Below, in pieces: positions 44,115 to 53,830 of a stretch of DNA of 64,000 nucleotides. The translations under genes and the position numbers were made by a program. Under the pieces are notes generated by a model, which saw only the letters and a program-made list of their open reading frames with translations, did not search any database and was not told the DNA's origin. The DNA comes from Micromonospora noduli. GTDB lineage: Bacteria > Actinomycetota > Actinomycetes > Mycobacteriales > Micromonosporaceae. Position 1 is the stretch's first letter. Each line of letters begins with the position of its first letter. The stretch covers positions 186,001 through 250,000 of the forward strand of contig NZ_PYAK01000002.1 in assembly GCF_003264365.1 (NCBI RefSeq), written 5' to 3'.

Positions 44115-46856
44115 TTGGACGGGGCATCGGACATCATCAGGCGTTGCGTGGCGATCAGTCGGGCGGCCTTCGGCCGGGGCGACCTCGACACCGCGATCGA
44201 GGACCTGCACCGGCTGCCGGCCGACCTGACCATCCGGGGTGTCCTGGCGGCCGACCTGCTCGGTGCTCTGGTCCGCGGCGGTCCGACGGCGGATCTCCAC
44301 CGGCTGCGGCAACTCGACAGCCTTCTCGAGATCGCCGAGGAGGATCCACCCGATACCCCGGAGTGGCCGATGGTGCGCGTCGCGGCCCGGGTGATGGCCG
44401 TGCTACGCGCCGGGATGGAGGGTGAGGATGCGGACCCGCGGGTCACGCTCGCCGAGGCGGAGTCCCTCCTCGCCCTGGCGCCGAGTGTCGGCGACGACCC
44501 GACGGTGGCACCACTGTGGGACGTGATGAGGACCATGATCGGTCTCCTGCGGGCGATGGAGGACGGTGACGAGGCCGCGATGGAACGGCTGCCCGACGAG
44601 GCCCGTCGGGTCCGCGAGACGTTGGCCGGGAACCCGGCGCTGACGACATTCGGTGACGCCTTCGCCAATCTGACCGACCTGGTGACGGTGCACCACAGTG
44701 GTGGCGACTTTCGGCCGGCCTTCGGCCTGCTCCGCGAGACGGTGCAGCGGTTGCCAGCCGAGGATCCGCTGCGGGCCTCGGTGCTGTCGTTGGAGCCGAT
44801 GCTGATGCCGCTGGCCGCGGTGCTTCGCGAGGACGTCGACGAGACGGGGTCGGCCGTCGTCGCCACGGCCGAACAGCTCGCCGCCATGACCGCCGTGGCG
44901 CAACGGCCCGACCTCTCCCCCGGCGACCGTGCGATGCACTACGCCGGGATCGGCGGCACGATGCTCGGCCTCGGCGAGGAGACCGATCCCGTCCGTGTCG
45001 AACAGGCCGTCGCGCACTTCCGCACGGCGGTGGACATCGCACCACCCGAGGACCCCCGCCTCACCTCCCATCTCGTCGGCTTGGCGCTCGGGCTGGTGAC
45101 CCGGGGCGACGTGACCGGCAGGATGTCGGACGCGGTCGAGGCCGACGAGGTGCTGGGGCGTGCGAAGCGGCTGGCCGGCGGGCCGGCGCACCCCCTGTGG
45201 TCCGTCATCAACGAACTGCTGGCACAGGTACGGCGGCGGCACGCCGGTGTGGCGGAACCACACGCCGTCGCCCTCGAGGGCCTGCGTGAACACTCCTGGC
45301 GAGTGCTGCTCCAGACCGACCTGCGGGCGGCCAACTCGGCCGCCCGCCGGGCCGCACAGGAGGCCGTCGACGTCGCCCGCCAGTGCCTGGTGTTCCACGA
45401 TCCGGCCAGCGCGATCCGGGCACTCGACGCGGGCCGGGGCCTGGCCCTCTACGCGGCGACCGAGAACCGGCAGATCCCCGGTCGACTCGAGGACGCGGGC
45501 CGACCCGACCTCGCGGCGCGCTGGCGTACGACCACGGCGTCCGGCGCGGCGGAGGAGGCCCCGATCGACCTGCGTCGCGAGGTGCTCACCGTGCTCACCG
45601 AGCAGAGCAGCACGGGAGCACTGCTCGACGCGCCGACGCTCGGCGAGATCCGGGCCGCACTGCACACCGTGGACGCGGACATGCTCGTCTACCTGGTGCC
45701 GAGCACGGCACCCGTACCCGGCTACGCGGTCATCGCGCCCGCGCAGGGCCCACCCGCCTACCTGCCCCTGCCCAACCTGCATCTCTTCGACGACCTGGAC
45801 GTGGAGCGCTACCTGACGGCCCTGGTCCGACGCGACGCGGCCATCGCGGACCCGGAGCGGGACCTGACCGCGCTCGACGACCCCGTCGACTTCGCCGGCA
45901 GCCTCGACGCCATGTGCGACTGGGCGTGGCGGGCGGCGATCGGCCCACTCGTGCAGCAGTACCTGCCGACCCTCCCCCGCCCGACCACCGGACGACCGCC
46001 CCGGATGGTCCTGGTCCCGATGGGCGAACTGGCCCGGATCCCGTGGCAGGCGGCCCGCCGGCCGGACGGCACGTACGCGGTGCGGCTGGTCGCCATCTCG
46101 CAGGCCGCCTCGGCCCGGATGCTCTGCCACTCGGCGGCGCTCCCGCCGGTCGCGCCGACGCCTGTCGGCCTGGTCGTCGGGGACCCGGACCCGGGCGGCG
46201 AGGCGCCGGACCTGGCTGCGGCCAGGGTGGAGGCATACGCCATCCACCGGTCGTTCTATCCCGGCGGCCGGTACGTGGGCCGGCGGCCCGACGGGTCGCC
46301 GAGCCGGTCCGGTCCCGGCAGCGTCGACGAGGTGCGAGCCTGGCTGACCGGTGCGAACCCCGGCGCCGGCGGGATGCTGCACCTCGCCTGTCACGGCGTC
46401 ATCAACACCGATCCGGCGACGGCCACCTCCTACCTGCTGCTGGCCGGCGGTGGACGGCTGACCGCGGAGGAGCTGGTCGAGCTGACCTCGCGCTCCCCGG
46501 AGCGCGCCATCGGGCTGATCGTGCTCGCCGCCTGCCGGACGGGTCAGGCGATCAGCGGCTACGACGAGGCGTACAGCCTGGGCACGGCCTTCCTCGCCGG
46601 CGGCGTCCGGTCGGTGCTCTCGACCCAGTGGGCCATCCCCGACCGGGCCACCTCGGTGCTGATGTACATGTTCCACCACCACCTGATGACGAAGGGGCTG
46701 CCCGCGTGGGAAGCGCTGCGGCAGGCGCAGAGCTGGATGCTCGGCCCGGAGTGGCCCATTCCGGAAGGTATGCCGGAGCCGATGCGCCGACACCTGGACC
46801 AGGACGGGCTCTCCCATGTCACGGCCTGGGCCGGGTTTGTCCACTGGGGGCAGTGA
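44115..46856 (+). CDS. CHAT-domain protease with helical N-terminus
   Basis: 913 residues. The first 600 are alpha-helical repeat-like sequence, Ala/Leu/Arg-rich, resembling degenerate TPRs (VEQAVAHFRTAVDIAPPEDPRL). The C-terminal CHAT caspase-like domain (about 600-913) has the intact dyad: His760 in LHLACHG and Cys807 in VLAACRTG, then LSTQWAIPD and the terminal AWAGFVHWG. CHAT peptidases are activated within signalling or defence complexes. The start is taken as TTG 44115 because GGAGGG sits 8 bases before it and no ATG fits better. The next gene begins 28 bp later and encodes a related protein without the dyad. Confidence 0.85.
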   Translation: MDGASDIIRRCVAISRAAFGRGDLDTAIEDLHRLPADLTIRGVLAADLLGALVRGGPTADLHRLRQLDSLLEIAEEDPPDTPEWPMVRVAARVMAVLRAGMEGEDADPRVTLAEAESLLALAPSVGDDPTVAPLWDVMRTMIGLLRAMEDGDEAAMERLPDEARRVRETLAGNPALTTFGDAFANLTDLVTVHHSGGDFRPAFGLLRETVQRLPAEDPLRASVLSLEPMLMPLAAVLREDVDETGSAVVATAEQLAAMTAVAQRPDLSPGDRAMHYAGIGGTMLGLGEETDPVRVEQAVAHFRTAVDIAPPEDPRLTSHLVGLALGLVTRGDVTGRMSDAVEADEVLGRAKRLAGGPAHPLWSVINELLAQVRRRHAGVAEPHAVALEGLREHSWRVLLQTDLRAANSAARRAAQEAVDVARQCLVFHDPASAIRALDAGRGLALYAATENRQIPGRLEDAGRPDLAARWRTTTASGAAEEAPIDLRREVLTVLTEQSSTGALLDAPTLGEIRAALHTVDADMLVYLVPSTAPVPGYAVIAPAQGPPAYLPLPNLHLFDDLDVERYLTALVRRDAAIADPERDLTALDDPVDFAGSLDAMCDWAWRAAIGPLVQQYLPTLPRPTTGRPPRMVLVPMGELARIPWQAARRPDGTYAVRLVAISQAASARMLCHSAALPPVAPTPVGLVVGDPDPGGEAPDLAAARVEAYAIHRSFYPGGRYVGRRPDGSPSRSGPGSVDEVRAWLTGANPGAGGMLHLACHGVINTDPATATSYLLLAGGGRLTAEELVELTSRSPERAIGLIVLAACRTGQAISGYDEAYSLGTAFLAGGVRSVLSTQWAIPDRATSVLMYMFHHHLMTKGLPAWEALRQAQSWMLGPEWPIPEGMPEPMRRHLDQDGLSHVTAWAGFVHWGQ

Positions 46857-46884
46857 TGCGACCACGCGAGGACGAGAGGGGCCG

Positions 46885-48966
46885 ATGGTGAACGATGACA
46901 AGGAGAGGCGTCTGCGGGATCAGCTGGCCCGGCTGACCGGGCCCGCCCGCGTCCGCCCTCTGATGGAGCTCTCCCAGATCCTGGCCGACCGCTATTGGCG
47001 CATCGGCCCTGGCCAGGCGAGCGGGCAGCCGGCGCTCGACGACGCGATCGCCTGCCTGGTGGAGGCGCACGGCATGTTCGGCCCGGGCGACCCGCTGCGC
47101 GCGCAGATCGCCGCCCAGTCGGGCTGGCTGCTGAGCGCACGGCACGTTGCCCACGGCGGCCCGAACGAGGACCGGGAGCAGGCGATCGAGCTGCTGGAGG
47201 AGGCCGTCGCGGCGGTCGGTCTGCCACCTGTCTTCCCCGTCATCGCCCGCTTCGCCCTCGGTCAACTCTACGTGGCCGGGCTGTCTCGCGGCCTCGCCAC
47301 CGGGAACCTGGCGGGACGGCTGAGCGGCGCCCCGGCGGACCCCGCCACGCTGGCCGAGGCCGAGCGGGCGGTGGAGTGCTTCCGTGAGGTGGTCAACGCC
47401 GACCAGTTGGGTGTCGAGGTGGCCGAGGCCACGAAGGTCATGCTGGAGCTGGCCGAGGCGATGCGGGACTTCTACCGTGCGCCGAAACGCGGCGCCCCGT
47501 TCGATCTCGGGCCCATGATGCGGTTGATGACCACAATGCAGGAGATGCAGCAGCGGATGGAGGGCGGCGTCACGGCCGGGCTCCCGATACCCTCCCTGTT
47601 CGACCTGTCCACCCAGGCCACGGGTGACCCGCTGGACCGCCCCGTCGCCGTCGTGACCGTGCCGGACGGTGCCGAGCAGGCATCCGTGCCCACGCCCCGG
47701 CCGGCGGCGACACCGCCCGACCCGGCGACGCTACGCCGCGCTCTCCGGGAACGACTCGGCGGCGATGAGCTCAACGCCGCCCTCGCGGCCCTGCTTCGCC
47801 CCGGTGCTCCTGCCCCGCGGGTCGGGCTGGTGGACGACCTGGTGGGGCTGGCCAGCTCGGTCGTCCACGCGGCGGGAGTCGCGGCCACCGCGCAGGACCA
47901 GATCACCCTGGCGGTGGCGTTGTACCTGCGCGGCAGGGACGACGCCGACGACGGCTGGGGCGACACCGACGACGATGTCCGGTCGGCCGCCGCGCACGTG
48001 ATGGCCGCCACGGACGCCCTGCCCGCCGACCCGTTCGGCGTCGTTCCGCTCGCCGTGGACCTGGCCGGGCTGCTCGACGAGCGCCACCCCGCCGGACGGC
48101 TGGGCGAGACCCTGCGAGCCAGCTTCGCCCCGGTGGCCGCGGCGCTGCACGGCGTCCGGGTCGCGGCGCTGGGCTGGCCCAGGGCGGACGGGTTGATGCT
48201 GCTGCACACCGAGACCGGCCGGTTCGACCGCGTCCCGCCCGAGCGGGCCCTACCCGACCGGCTTGCTGTCGTCGGCGGCCCGTTGCCGGACGACGACCAG
48301 GTGGTGGTCTCCGCGGTCACCTCGGCCCGACAGGCGGCCGAGCTGGCCCGCCGGGTGCCGATGCGGGTCACCGAGGCGCCGGTGCTCGTCAGCGATCCGC
48401 GCGGCGACCGCGGCCCGGCCGAGGTGGAACGGCTTCGCCGGCTCTACCCACGGTCGATCGTTCTCGGCCGGGTCGGCTCAGACGCCGACGGCGCCGGCAC
48501 CCCGGACGACGTCCTCGCCCACCTCGACGCGTCGATGCTGCACCTCGACTGCGACGTAGACGCCGACGGTGCGCTGGCCCTGGCCGGGCCCGCCGCGTTG
48601 ACACCCGCCGCGATCACCGGGCGGGCGGGGCGGGCCGGGGCCGAGGGCGGGTTGGCCGTCCTGCCATCCGTCGGCGCGCAATCCGCACCGCTCGCCGACG
48701 CGTTGCTCACCGCCGGGTTCACCGCCGTGGTCGACTGGGTCCGGCCGATACCCCGCCCAGTGGCCACGCTGATGCTGACCCTCCTGCACACCGAACTGGT
48801 GCGCGGCGGGTTACGCCCCGCCGCGGCCGTCCGGGCGGTGGGCCGACGGCTTCGGGCCCCGGGACGGATCGCGCCCACCCTGCTCCCGGCGACCCTCGCC
48901 GGCCGCACCGACCTGGACCTCACCGACCCGGCCTATCGGACCGCCATGGTGCTGCGAGGGCTCTGA
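46885..48966 (+). CDS. CHAT-like protein without catalytic residues (pseudoprotease)
   Basis: 693 residues from ATG 46885 (GAGAGGGG upstream). Helical N-terminal half (tetratricopeptide-like, to about 200), a linker rich in Pro and Ala around 270, then a C-terminal part that follows the CHAT plan of the preceding protein. At the His position MLHLDCDVD has Asp557 in place of the His in MLHLACHGV. At the Cys position VLPSVGAQS has Val596 in place of the Cys in VLAACRTG. So it is probably inactive and serves as a regulator, scaffold or decoy of the upstream protease. The alignment was made by eye over short motifs. Same transcript as the CHAT gene; convergent with the caspase gene 9 bp away. Confidence 0.72.
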   Translation: MVNDDKERRLRDQLARLTGPARVRPLMELSQILADRYWRIGPGQASGQPALDDAIACLVEAHGMFGPGDPLRAQIAAQSGWLLSARHVAHGGPNEDREQAIELLEEAVAAVGLPPVFPVIARFALGQLYVAGLSRGLATGNLAGRLSGAPADPATLAEAERAVECFREVVNADQLGVEVAEATKVMLELAEAMRDFYRAPKRGAPFDLGPMMRLMTTMQEMQQRMEGGVTAGLPIPSLFDLSTQATGDPLDRPVAVVTVPDGAEQASVPTPRPAATPPDPATLRRALRERLGGDELNAALAALLRPGAPAPRVGLVDDLVGLASSVVHAAGVAATAQDQITLAVALYLRGRDDADDGWGDTDDDVRSAAAHVMAATDALPADPFGVVPLAVDLAGLLDERHPAGRLGETLRASFAPVAAALHGVRVAALGWPRADGLMLLHTETGRFDRVPPERALPDRLAVVGGPLPDDDQVVVSAVTSARQAAELARRVPMRVTEAPVLVSDPRGDRGPAEVERLRRLYPRSIVLGRVGSDADGAGTPDDVLAHLDASMLHLDCDVDADGALALAGPAALTPAAITGRAGRAGAEGGLAVLPSVGAQSAPLADALLTAGFTAVVDWVRPIPRPVATLMLTLLHTELVRGGLRPAAAVRAVGRRLRAPGRIAPTLLPATLAGRTDLDLTDPAYRTAMVLRGL

Positions 48967-48975
48967 CCCGACCGT

Positions 48976-50937
48976 TCAGCTCCGGGGCACCTCCACCTCG
49001 AGAGGAACGGTCACCGTCGTCCAGTCGTACGCGCCGTCCTCAGCGGATGCCACCAGGTCGCGATGCTGCACGGCGCGCCCGATCCGGTCGAGGAACCCCC
49101 GGACGGCCAACGGCCCACGGTCGACACCACGCGGCGCGCCGAGCGCCGGCAGCTCGAAGGGCGCCGGGCCGAACTGTTCCTCGGCCACCACCAGCTTGAG
49201 CCAGTCCCGCACCCGGGCACCCGGCTCGGGTGCCTCCCCCGACGGTAGGGCTGCCACGACCCGGCGTCCCCGCAGGGCCGCCGCCCGGCCGCCGGGGGCG
49301 ACGAAGCTACCCGGAAAGAGCTCGGCATGCGCCCGGAAACGCTCGGTCAGGTCCAGCAGAACGCAGAACAGCATCCGGTCACTGCGGTTGTGCAGGCGGA
49401 CGAAGATGGTCTGCGGCGTCCAGCCGCCCGGCCCCCGCTCGTAGCGGAGCCGCAGCACACCGTCGACGTCGGCGGCGACAGGCGGCCGGTCGAACGGTGC
49501 GATGCGCTCGCCCGGTCGTGCCGCGACCACCTCCACCGTCACCGCGCCGGCCAGGCCGGTCACCGGATTGTTCAGCTCCCGGATCTGTCGCCACCTGGCG
49601 ATGTGCTCCAGGACGTGGACGGTCTGCCGCGCCCCGTCCCGGTGGATGTCGGTCAACTCCCCGGCGAGCGGCGTGCCGCAACGGTCCACCACGATGGCCA
49701 GATCGCGCCGCGGAACCCGCACCATCAGCTCCGGCGTGGTGCCCACGTCCGACGGATCGACCGGGCGCAGGTGCGGCGAAGGCCCGCCCCCGGGGCCGGC
49801 GGAGCCCAGCGCGGCCAGCACCGTCGCGACGGTGGCCCGGTCCTGGCCCGGCCCGCCCACCATGACGGTGGTGGCCGGCAGCGGCACCCGGCTGAGCACC
49901 ATCCGGTACTGCCGATCCCGATCGGGCTGCCAGCCGATCGGCTCGACCAGGCTCCGTTCGGCAAGCACCTGGACCGCACGGACCTCCCGCACCGGGAGCT
50001 CGCCCACCACGGCCAGCCGGATCTCGTCCGTGGTGGTGGCGACCAGGCCGTGACAACTGCCGGCGTCGACCTCCCAGCCCTGACGGACGTACCGCAGCAG
50101 CAGGCCGGAAGCGGGTGGGGCCAACGGGCCGCCGAGGAAGGGCTGGTCGGCGATCCCCTGGTGGGCCGGCGCCAGCTGCGGCACCTGCCGGTAGACGTTC
50201 TGCTCCACCTCCGTCTGTGCCGCGGCCAGCAGATCCCGATACGTCGCCGCCGGGCCCAACCGGCCGAGGGCGTTGAGCAGAGCCCAGCTGAACAGGCCCC
50301 GCCGCCGGCCGCCCAGCCTCATCTCCTGAGCCAGCTCGTCGGACCGGCAGGCGGCCAGCGCGACGTGCTCCGGAGCGGACGTCTGTCCGGGCACCGCGAC
50401 CAGCAGTTCCGGAATCAGCAACTCGCGGACCGGCGCGGCAGCCATCGGCACCGCCATCCGGGCGCGGGTGCCCGGCAGCTCGCGGTTGGCACCCGCCGAG
50501 TGGCAGCAGTCCAGGACCGCCGCCACGTGCCCGGCCCGCAGGGCTACCTCGTCGAGCAGGATCGACAGCTCCTTGTCCAGCAGGTCGGGCACCTCGCCGT
50601 CCCTGCTGTCCGCGCAGACGAGGGTCTGCAGCATGCCCGTTGACTCCTCGAACCACCAGGCCGGGGCGGGCGCCTCGGCCCCGTGACCGCTGAACCAGAA
50701 CAGGACCGAATCCGCCGGGCCGGCCTGGCCCAGGTGGGACCGGATCGCTTCGATCACCGCCGCCCGGGTCGCCTGGCCGTCATGCAACGACAGTGGTGCG
50801 AGGGTCACACCGGGTGCCAGCCGGGTTTCCAGGAAGGCCCTCGCCTCCACCACGTCGGTCAGGCAGCCGTTCAGGTCGGGCACCGTGGGCGCACGGTACG
50901 AGTTGATGCCGACCAACAGGGCGTAGAGCGTGCTCAC
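48976..50937 (-). CDS. Caspase-family peptidase (C14) with long C-terminal region
   Basis: 653 residues from a GTG at 50937 that overlaps the stop of the cyclase-like gene (GTGA). The caspase domain takes about 1-290: LYALLVGINSY, catalytic His85 in FWFSGHGAE, Cys145 in VLDCCHSAG, then ALAACRSDELAQE and RRGLFSWALLNAL. The remaining 360 residues hold mixed beta regions (for example GVLRLRYERGPGGWTPQTIFVRLHN and LLDLTERFRAHAELFPG), of the kind found C-terminal in several bacterial caspases but without a known role. It is the third and last gene of the vWA - cyclase-like - caspase operon. Expected to be a toxic effector protease whose activity is controlled by its partners. Confidence 0.88.
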   Translation of the reverse strand: MSTLYALLVGINSYRAPTVPDLNGCLTDVVEARAFLETRLAPGVTLAPLSLHDGQATRAAVIEAIRSHLGQAGPADSVLFWFSGHGAEAPAPAWWFEESTGMLQTLVCADSRDGEVPDLLDKELSILLDEVALRAGHVAAVLDCCHSAGANRELPGTRARMAVPMAAAPVRELLIPELLVAVPGQTSAPEHVALAACRSDELAQEMRLGGRRRGLFSWALLNALGRLGPAATYRDLLAAAQTEVEQNVYRQVPQLAPAHQGIADQPFLGGPLAPPASGLLLRYVRQGWEVDAGSCHGLVATTTDEIRLAVVGELPVREVRAVQVLAERSLVEPIGWQPDRDRQYRMVLSRVPLPATTVMVGGPGQDRATVATVLAALGSAGPGGGPSPHLRPVDPSDVGTTPELMVRVPRRDLAIVVDRCGTPLAGELTDIHRDGARQTVHVLEHIARWRQIRELNNPVTGLAGAVTVEVVAARPGERIAPFDRPPVAADVDGVLRLRYERGPGGWTPQTIFVRLHNRSDRMLFCVLLDLTERFRAHAELFPGSFVAPGGRAAALRGRRVVAALPSGEAPEPGARVRDWLKLVVAEEQFGPAPFELPALGAPRGVDRGPLAVRGFLDRIGRAVQHRDLVASAEDGAYDWTTVTVPLEVEVPRS

Positions 50938-52265
50938 ACTGACTCCTCGGGTCCGATGTGCAGCCAGCTGTGCTCGACGAACCCCTTCGCAGGTAACTCC
51001 ACGATGATCGGGGCGAAGTCCGCCGGCAGCGGTGGCTCGGTGGCGTGCCGGATGACGTCCTGGAACAGCACGTCGGGAACGCCGAGGACGAAGTCGACGG
51101 CCGGCCGGGCGGTCAACGCGTCGCGCAGGGGCGAGCTGTCGAGGATCCGGTGCACCGCGATCGCCGCCACCCCGACCCACCCGTTGGACGCGGGCTTCAC
51201 CAGGCCCCGGTGCAGTGCCACCCGTACCCGCAGCCGCTCCGCCGCCGGCCGGCCGGCGTTGAGCGCGCGCAGCTGCTGGCCCAGACCAGTGACCAGGCGG
51301 GAGATCACCACCGATTCGTCGATCCCGGCCGGCAGCACCGTGAACTGGCCGTCGCCCTGCGGCTGGGGCCGGACGGCCGACTCCGGTACGCCAGCGCCCT
51401 GCCGGACCTGGGACAGCAACGCGACCAGGTCGCGCTGCACCTGCTCGGCAGCAGCGGTGCTGCGCCGGCTGTAGCCGGTGACGTCAACGGCCATGCAGAG
51501 CCGGACCGCCGCGCCCTCGACCGCCCCGCCGGCCTCGAACGCCTCGTCAAACGTCACCGACTCGCGCAGCCCAGCGCTGTACGGGTCGCGCCCACCCGTC
51601 ACCCGCACCCGCACGTCGAGTGCCCCGGCGACCCGGCCAACGCCGGGCGGCAACTCCAGCAGAGCGTGCATGCCGTGCACCCGGGGCACCAGCAGGTCAC
51701 CTCGGGGGTCCTCGTACACCCAGCCGAACTCGTGGCGGTGAATGCCGAAGACGTGGGCGCGCGGCGACCCCGCCCGGGTCGCCAGCCGGGCCAGCCAGCC
51801 CGGTCGAGCCCGGGCCGCCGCCACCGCGTGCACTGCCGTCGTCGAGGTCGGCTCGGCGAACGCCGCTGGCCAGCTCAGGCCGAGCGTGCCGCCGTCGCCG
51901 TCGAGCCGCACCGCGAGGGCCGCCGGGTCGGCCAGGATCACCTCGAACCGGGCGGCCGAGTACCGCTGCCGTCGCGGCAGAGCGTCGAGGTCGAAAGCGA
52001 ACAGCGCCCCCACGTACCGCCGCCCGGTGGCCTCGGATCGGCGGCGCAGGTGTGCAGGCAGATCCTCGCCGGGCACGGGATACAGCAGCGGCCGTCCACA
52101 CCGTGCGCGGACAGGCTCGGTCGGTCTCTCCTCCCCCGGGCCACGACCATCGGTCGACACCAGCTCGCCGAGGGCGAGGAGGTCGCTGTCGCCCAACGGA
52201 ACGGGCGCGCTCGGGCCTGGAGCGGGTGCTGCCGGGCCGTCCTCCTCGGCCGGGCCGCCGATCAC
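50934..52265 (-). CDS. Nucleotide-cyclase-like protein coupled to caspase
   Basis: 443 residues. The N-terminal 230 are of unknown type. From about 240 the sequence follows the class III nucleotidyl cyclase plan: CMAVDVTGYSRRS (first metal Asp), QGDGQFTVLPAG (second Asp), RVRVALHRGLVKPASNGWVGVAAIAVHRIL (the G-x-x-V-x-x-A-x-R element). Both metal Asp positions are therefore kept, so enzymatic activity is possible. Base-selecting residues could not be assigned by eye. The start overlaps the vWA stop and the stop overlaps the caspase start, so all three proteins are made together. It may make a second messenger or be a nucleotide sensor for the caspase; this is inference. Confidence 0.75.
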   Translation of the reverse strand: MIGGPAEEDGPAAPAPGPSAPVPLGDSDLLALGELVSTDGRGPGEERPTEPVRARCGRPLLYPVPGEDLPAHLRRRSEATGRRYVGALFAFDLDALPRRQRYSAARFEVILADPAALAVRLDGDGGTLGLSWPAAFAEPTSTTAVHAVAAARARPGWLARLATRAGSPRAHVFGIHRHEFGWVYEDPRGDLLVPRVHGMHALLELPPGVGRVAGALDVRVRVTGGRDPYSAGLRESVTFDEAFEAGGAVEGAAVRLCMAVDVTGYSRRSTAAAEQVQRDLVALLSQVRQGAGVPESAVRPQPQGDGQFTVLPAGIDESVVISRLVTGLGQQLRALNAGRPAAERLRVRVALHRGLVKPASNGWVGVAAIAVHRILDSSPLRDALTARPAVDFVLGVPDVLFQDVIRHATEPPLPADFAPIIVELPAKGFVEHSWLHIGPEESV

Positions 52266-53797
52266 CGCGACGGACCGATCAGGCTGCTCTTCGCGGCGGC
52301 GGCCGCCGGTGTCGCGGTGCGCCAGGTGAAGTCGACTCCGCCCAGTTCGACGGTCTCCCCCGGGCCGCAGGTGCCGACCTCCCGTTCGGCGACCGAGCCG
52401 TCCCGGGAGTAGCCGATCACCAACCGGACCTCGGACGCCCCGACGGAGGGCCGGTGTGCGGTCACCTCGCCATACCCGGGCAGCCCCGTGGAGTCCGCGG
52501 TGATGGCGGTCCGGCGGCCGCTGAGTGCCAGGTCACGTTCACCGCCTGAGGCGTCGCGGAGACGCAACGTGCCGGCGAGGGCCGGGTGCCGCCGCCGGCC
52601 GCGGCCCCACCAACCGGCGACTGCCATCGCCGTCAGCAGCGCCGCGCCCAGGGACCACCACCCGATGCTGCCGCGTTGGGCGGAGAGGGCGCCGCGGGTG
52701 CGGCCGCCGTCCAGCCGCGGGGCGAAGTCCACGCCCAGCTCATCGGTGAGAACCTCCGCCCACGCGGAGCCGACCTCGCCATCGAGCGTCAACGTCGCGT
52801 CCGCGGTGACCCGGGCCAGCGGCGCTACCCGCCGGGGGCCAGCGTCCCAGTCGACAGTCACCGGAACGGTCGCGGTGCCGCCGGCCGGCAGTTCCACCGG
52901 CCCGCCCGGCACGGACAACCGCACGTCGGGCCGGTCACTGCGAACAAGGAGGTGGTCGACGACCAGCGGGACCTTGGTGGTGGTCGACCGGAGCCGGACC
53001 TCCAGCCGGGTCCGGCCGGCCCCCAGGCGGCCCGCGCCGGCCGGCCAGACGACCTGGACCCCGTGGGACACGTCGTCGCCGAGGACGCTACGCGCCTTCG
53101 CGGCGCGGGCCGACGCCTTCGGCTGTTCGAGTTGGTCGCCCAGCCGATCGATCGACGTGGGCGCGAGCAGCTTGGCGCCCGGGTAGACCCGGGCGAGCAG
53201 CGGCGCGCCCGTCGAACCGGTCAGCGGCACGGCGTACGCGGTCAAGGAGGTCTTCTTCAGCGACCGGCCGGAACGGACGAGCTCGTTCCAGGCGTACCCC
53301 TGCTCGAAGGGGTACGCGCTGCCCACGGGTGGGTCGTGCCGCCCGTCGGTGAGGAGGACGACGGTGGCGATCGGCGGCACACCCTCGCGCGCCAGCAGCC
53401 GGAGACTGGTCTCGATGGCCGCGCCGATGTCCGTGTACCGCCCGTCCGCGCTCCGGGGCAGCTTCGCCACCAGTTGGTCGGGGGCACGGCCGACCGGCCC
53501 GTCGTGGACCACCCGCGCCGAATCGGCGAAGGTGACAAGCGCAACCCGGTCGTCCGGCGCGAGCGCGGCCAGGAAGGATCGCAGCGCCCGTCGCACCTGC
53601 TCGTACCGGCCGCCGTCGCGCATCGACCGGGACACGTCGACCATCACCACGTAGTCGGCCGCGACCTTGTTGACGCCGAGCGCCGCGTACACCTCGTCGC
53701 TGTTCGCCGGTGCTGCCGCCGCCGGTGCGACGGGCAGGAAGACCATCGCCACCGCCGTCAGTGCCGCCGCGGCGGCTGCCACCGTACGCCGAATCAT
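52262..53797 (-). CDS. Secreted/membrane-anchored von Willebrand factor A protein
   Basis: 511 residues from ATG 53797 (GGAGG 9 bases upstream). Signal peptide about 1-28 (TVAAAAAALTAVAMVFLPVAPAAA). The vWA domain (about 45-225) has a full MIDAS metal site: DVSRS, the Thr of GRYTDIG and the Asp of LLTDGRHD. Beta-rich sequence follows, then a membrane helix near 385-405 (GWWSLGAALLTAMAVAG) and a cytoplasmic-side C-terminal domain of about 100 residues (LRLRDASGGERDLALSGRR, FHA-like in feel but not assignable). The topology suggests that an outside event is passed inward. First gene of the coupled vWA - cyclase-like - caspase operon, divergent from the GrpE-Hsp70 operon. Confidence 0.85.
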   Translation of the reverse strand: MIRRTVAAAAAALTAVAMVFLPVAPAAAAPANSDEVYAALGVNKVAADYVVMVDVSRSMRDGGRYEQVRRALRSFLAALAPDDRVALVTFADSARVVHDGPVGRAPDQLVAKLPRSADGRYTDIGAAIETSLRLLAREGVPPIATVVLLTDGRHDPPVGSAYPFEQGYAWNELVRSGRSLKKTSLTAYAVPLTGSTGAPLLARVYPGAKLLAPTSIDRLGDQLEQPKASARAAKARSVLGDDVSHGVQVVWPAGAGRLGAGRTRLEVRLRSTTTKVPLVVDHLLVRSDRPDVRLSVPGGPVELPAGGTATVPVTVDWDAGPRRVAPLARVTADATLTLDGEVGSAWAEVLTDELGVDFAPRLDGGRTRGALSAQRGSIGWWSLGAALLTAMAVAGWWGRGRRRHPALAGTLRLRDASGGERDLALSGRRTAITADSTGLPGYGEVTAHRPSVGASEVRLVIGYSRDGSVAEREVGTCGPGETVELGGVDFTWRTATPAAAAAKSSLIGPSR

Positions 53798-53830
53798 GCT
53801 GATCGCCCTCCGCGTCTGCCGATCGTCGTG

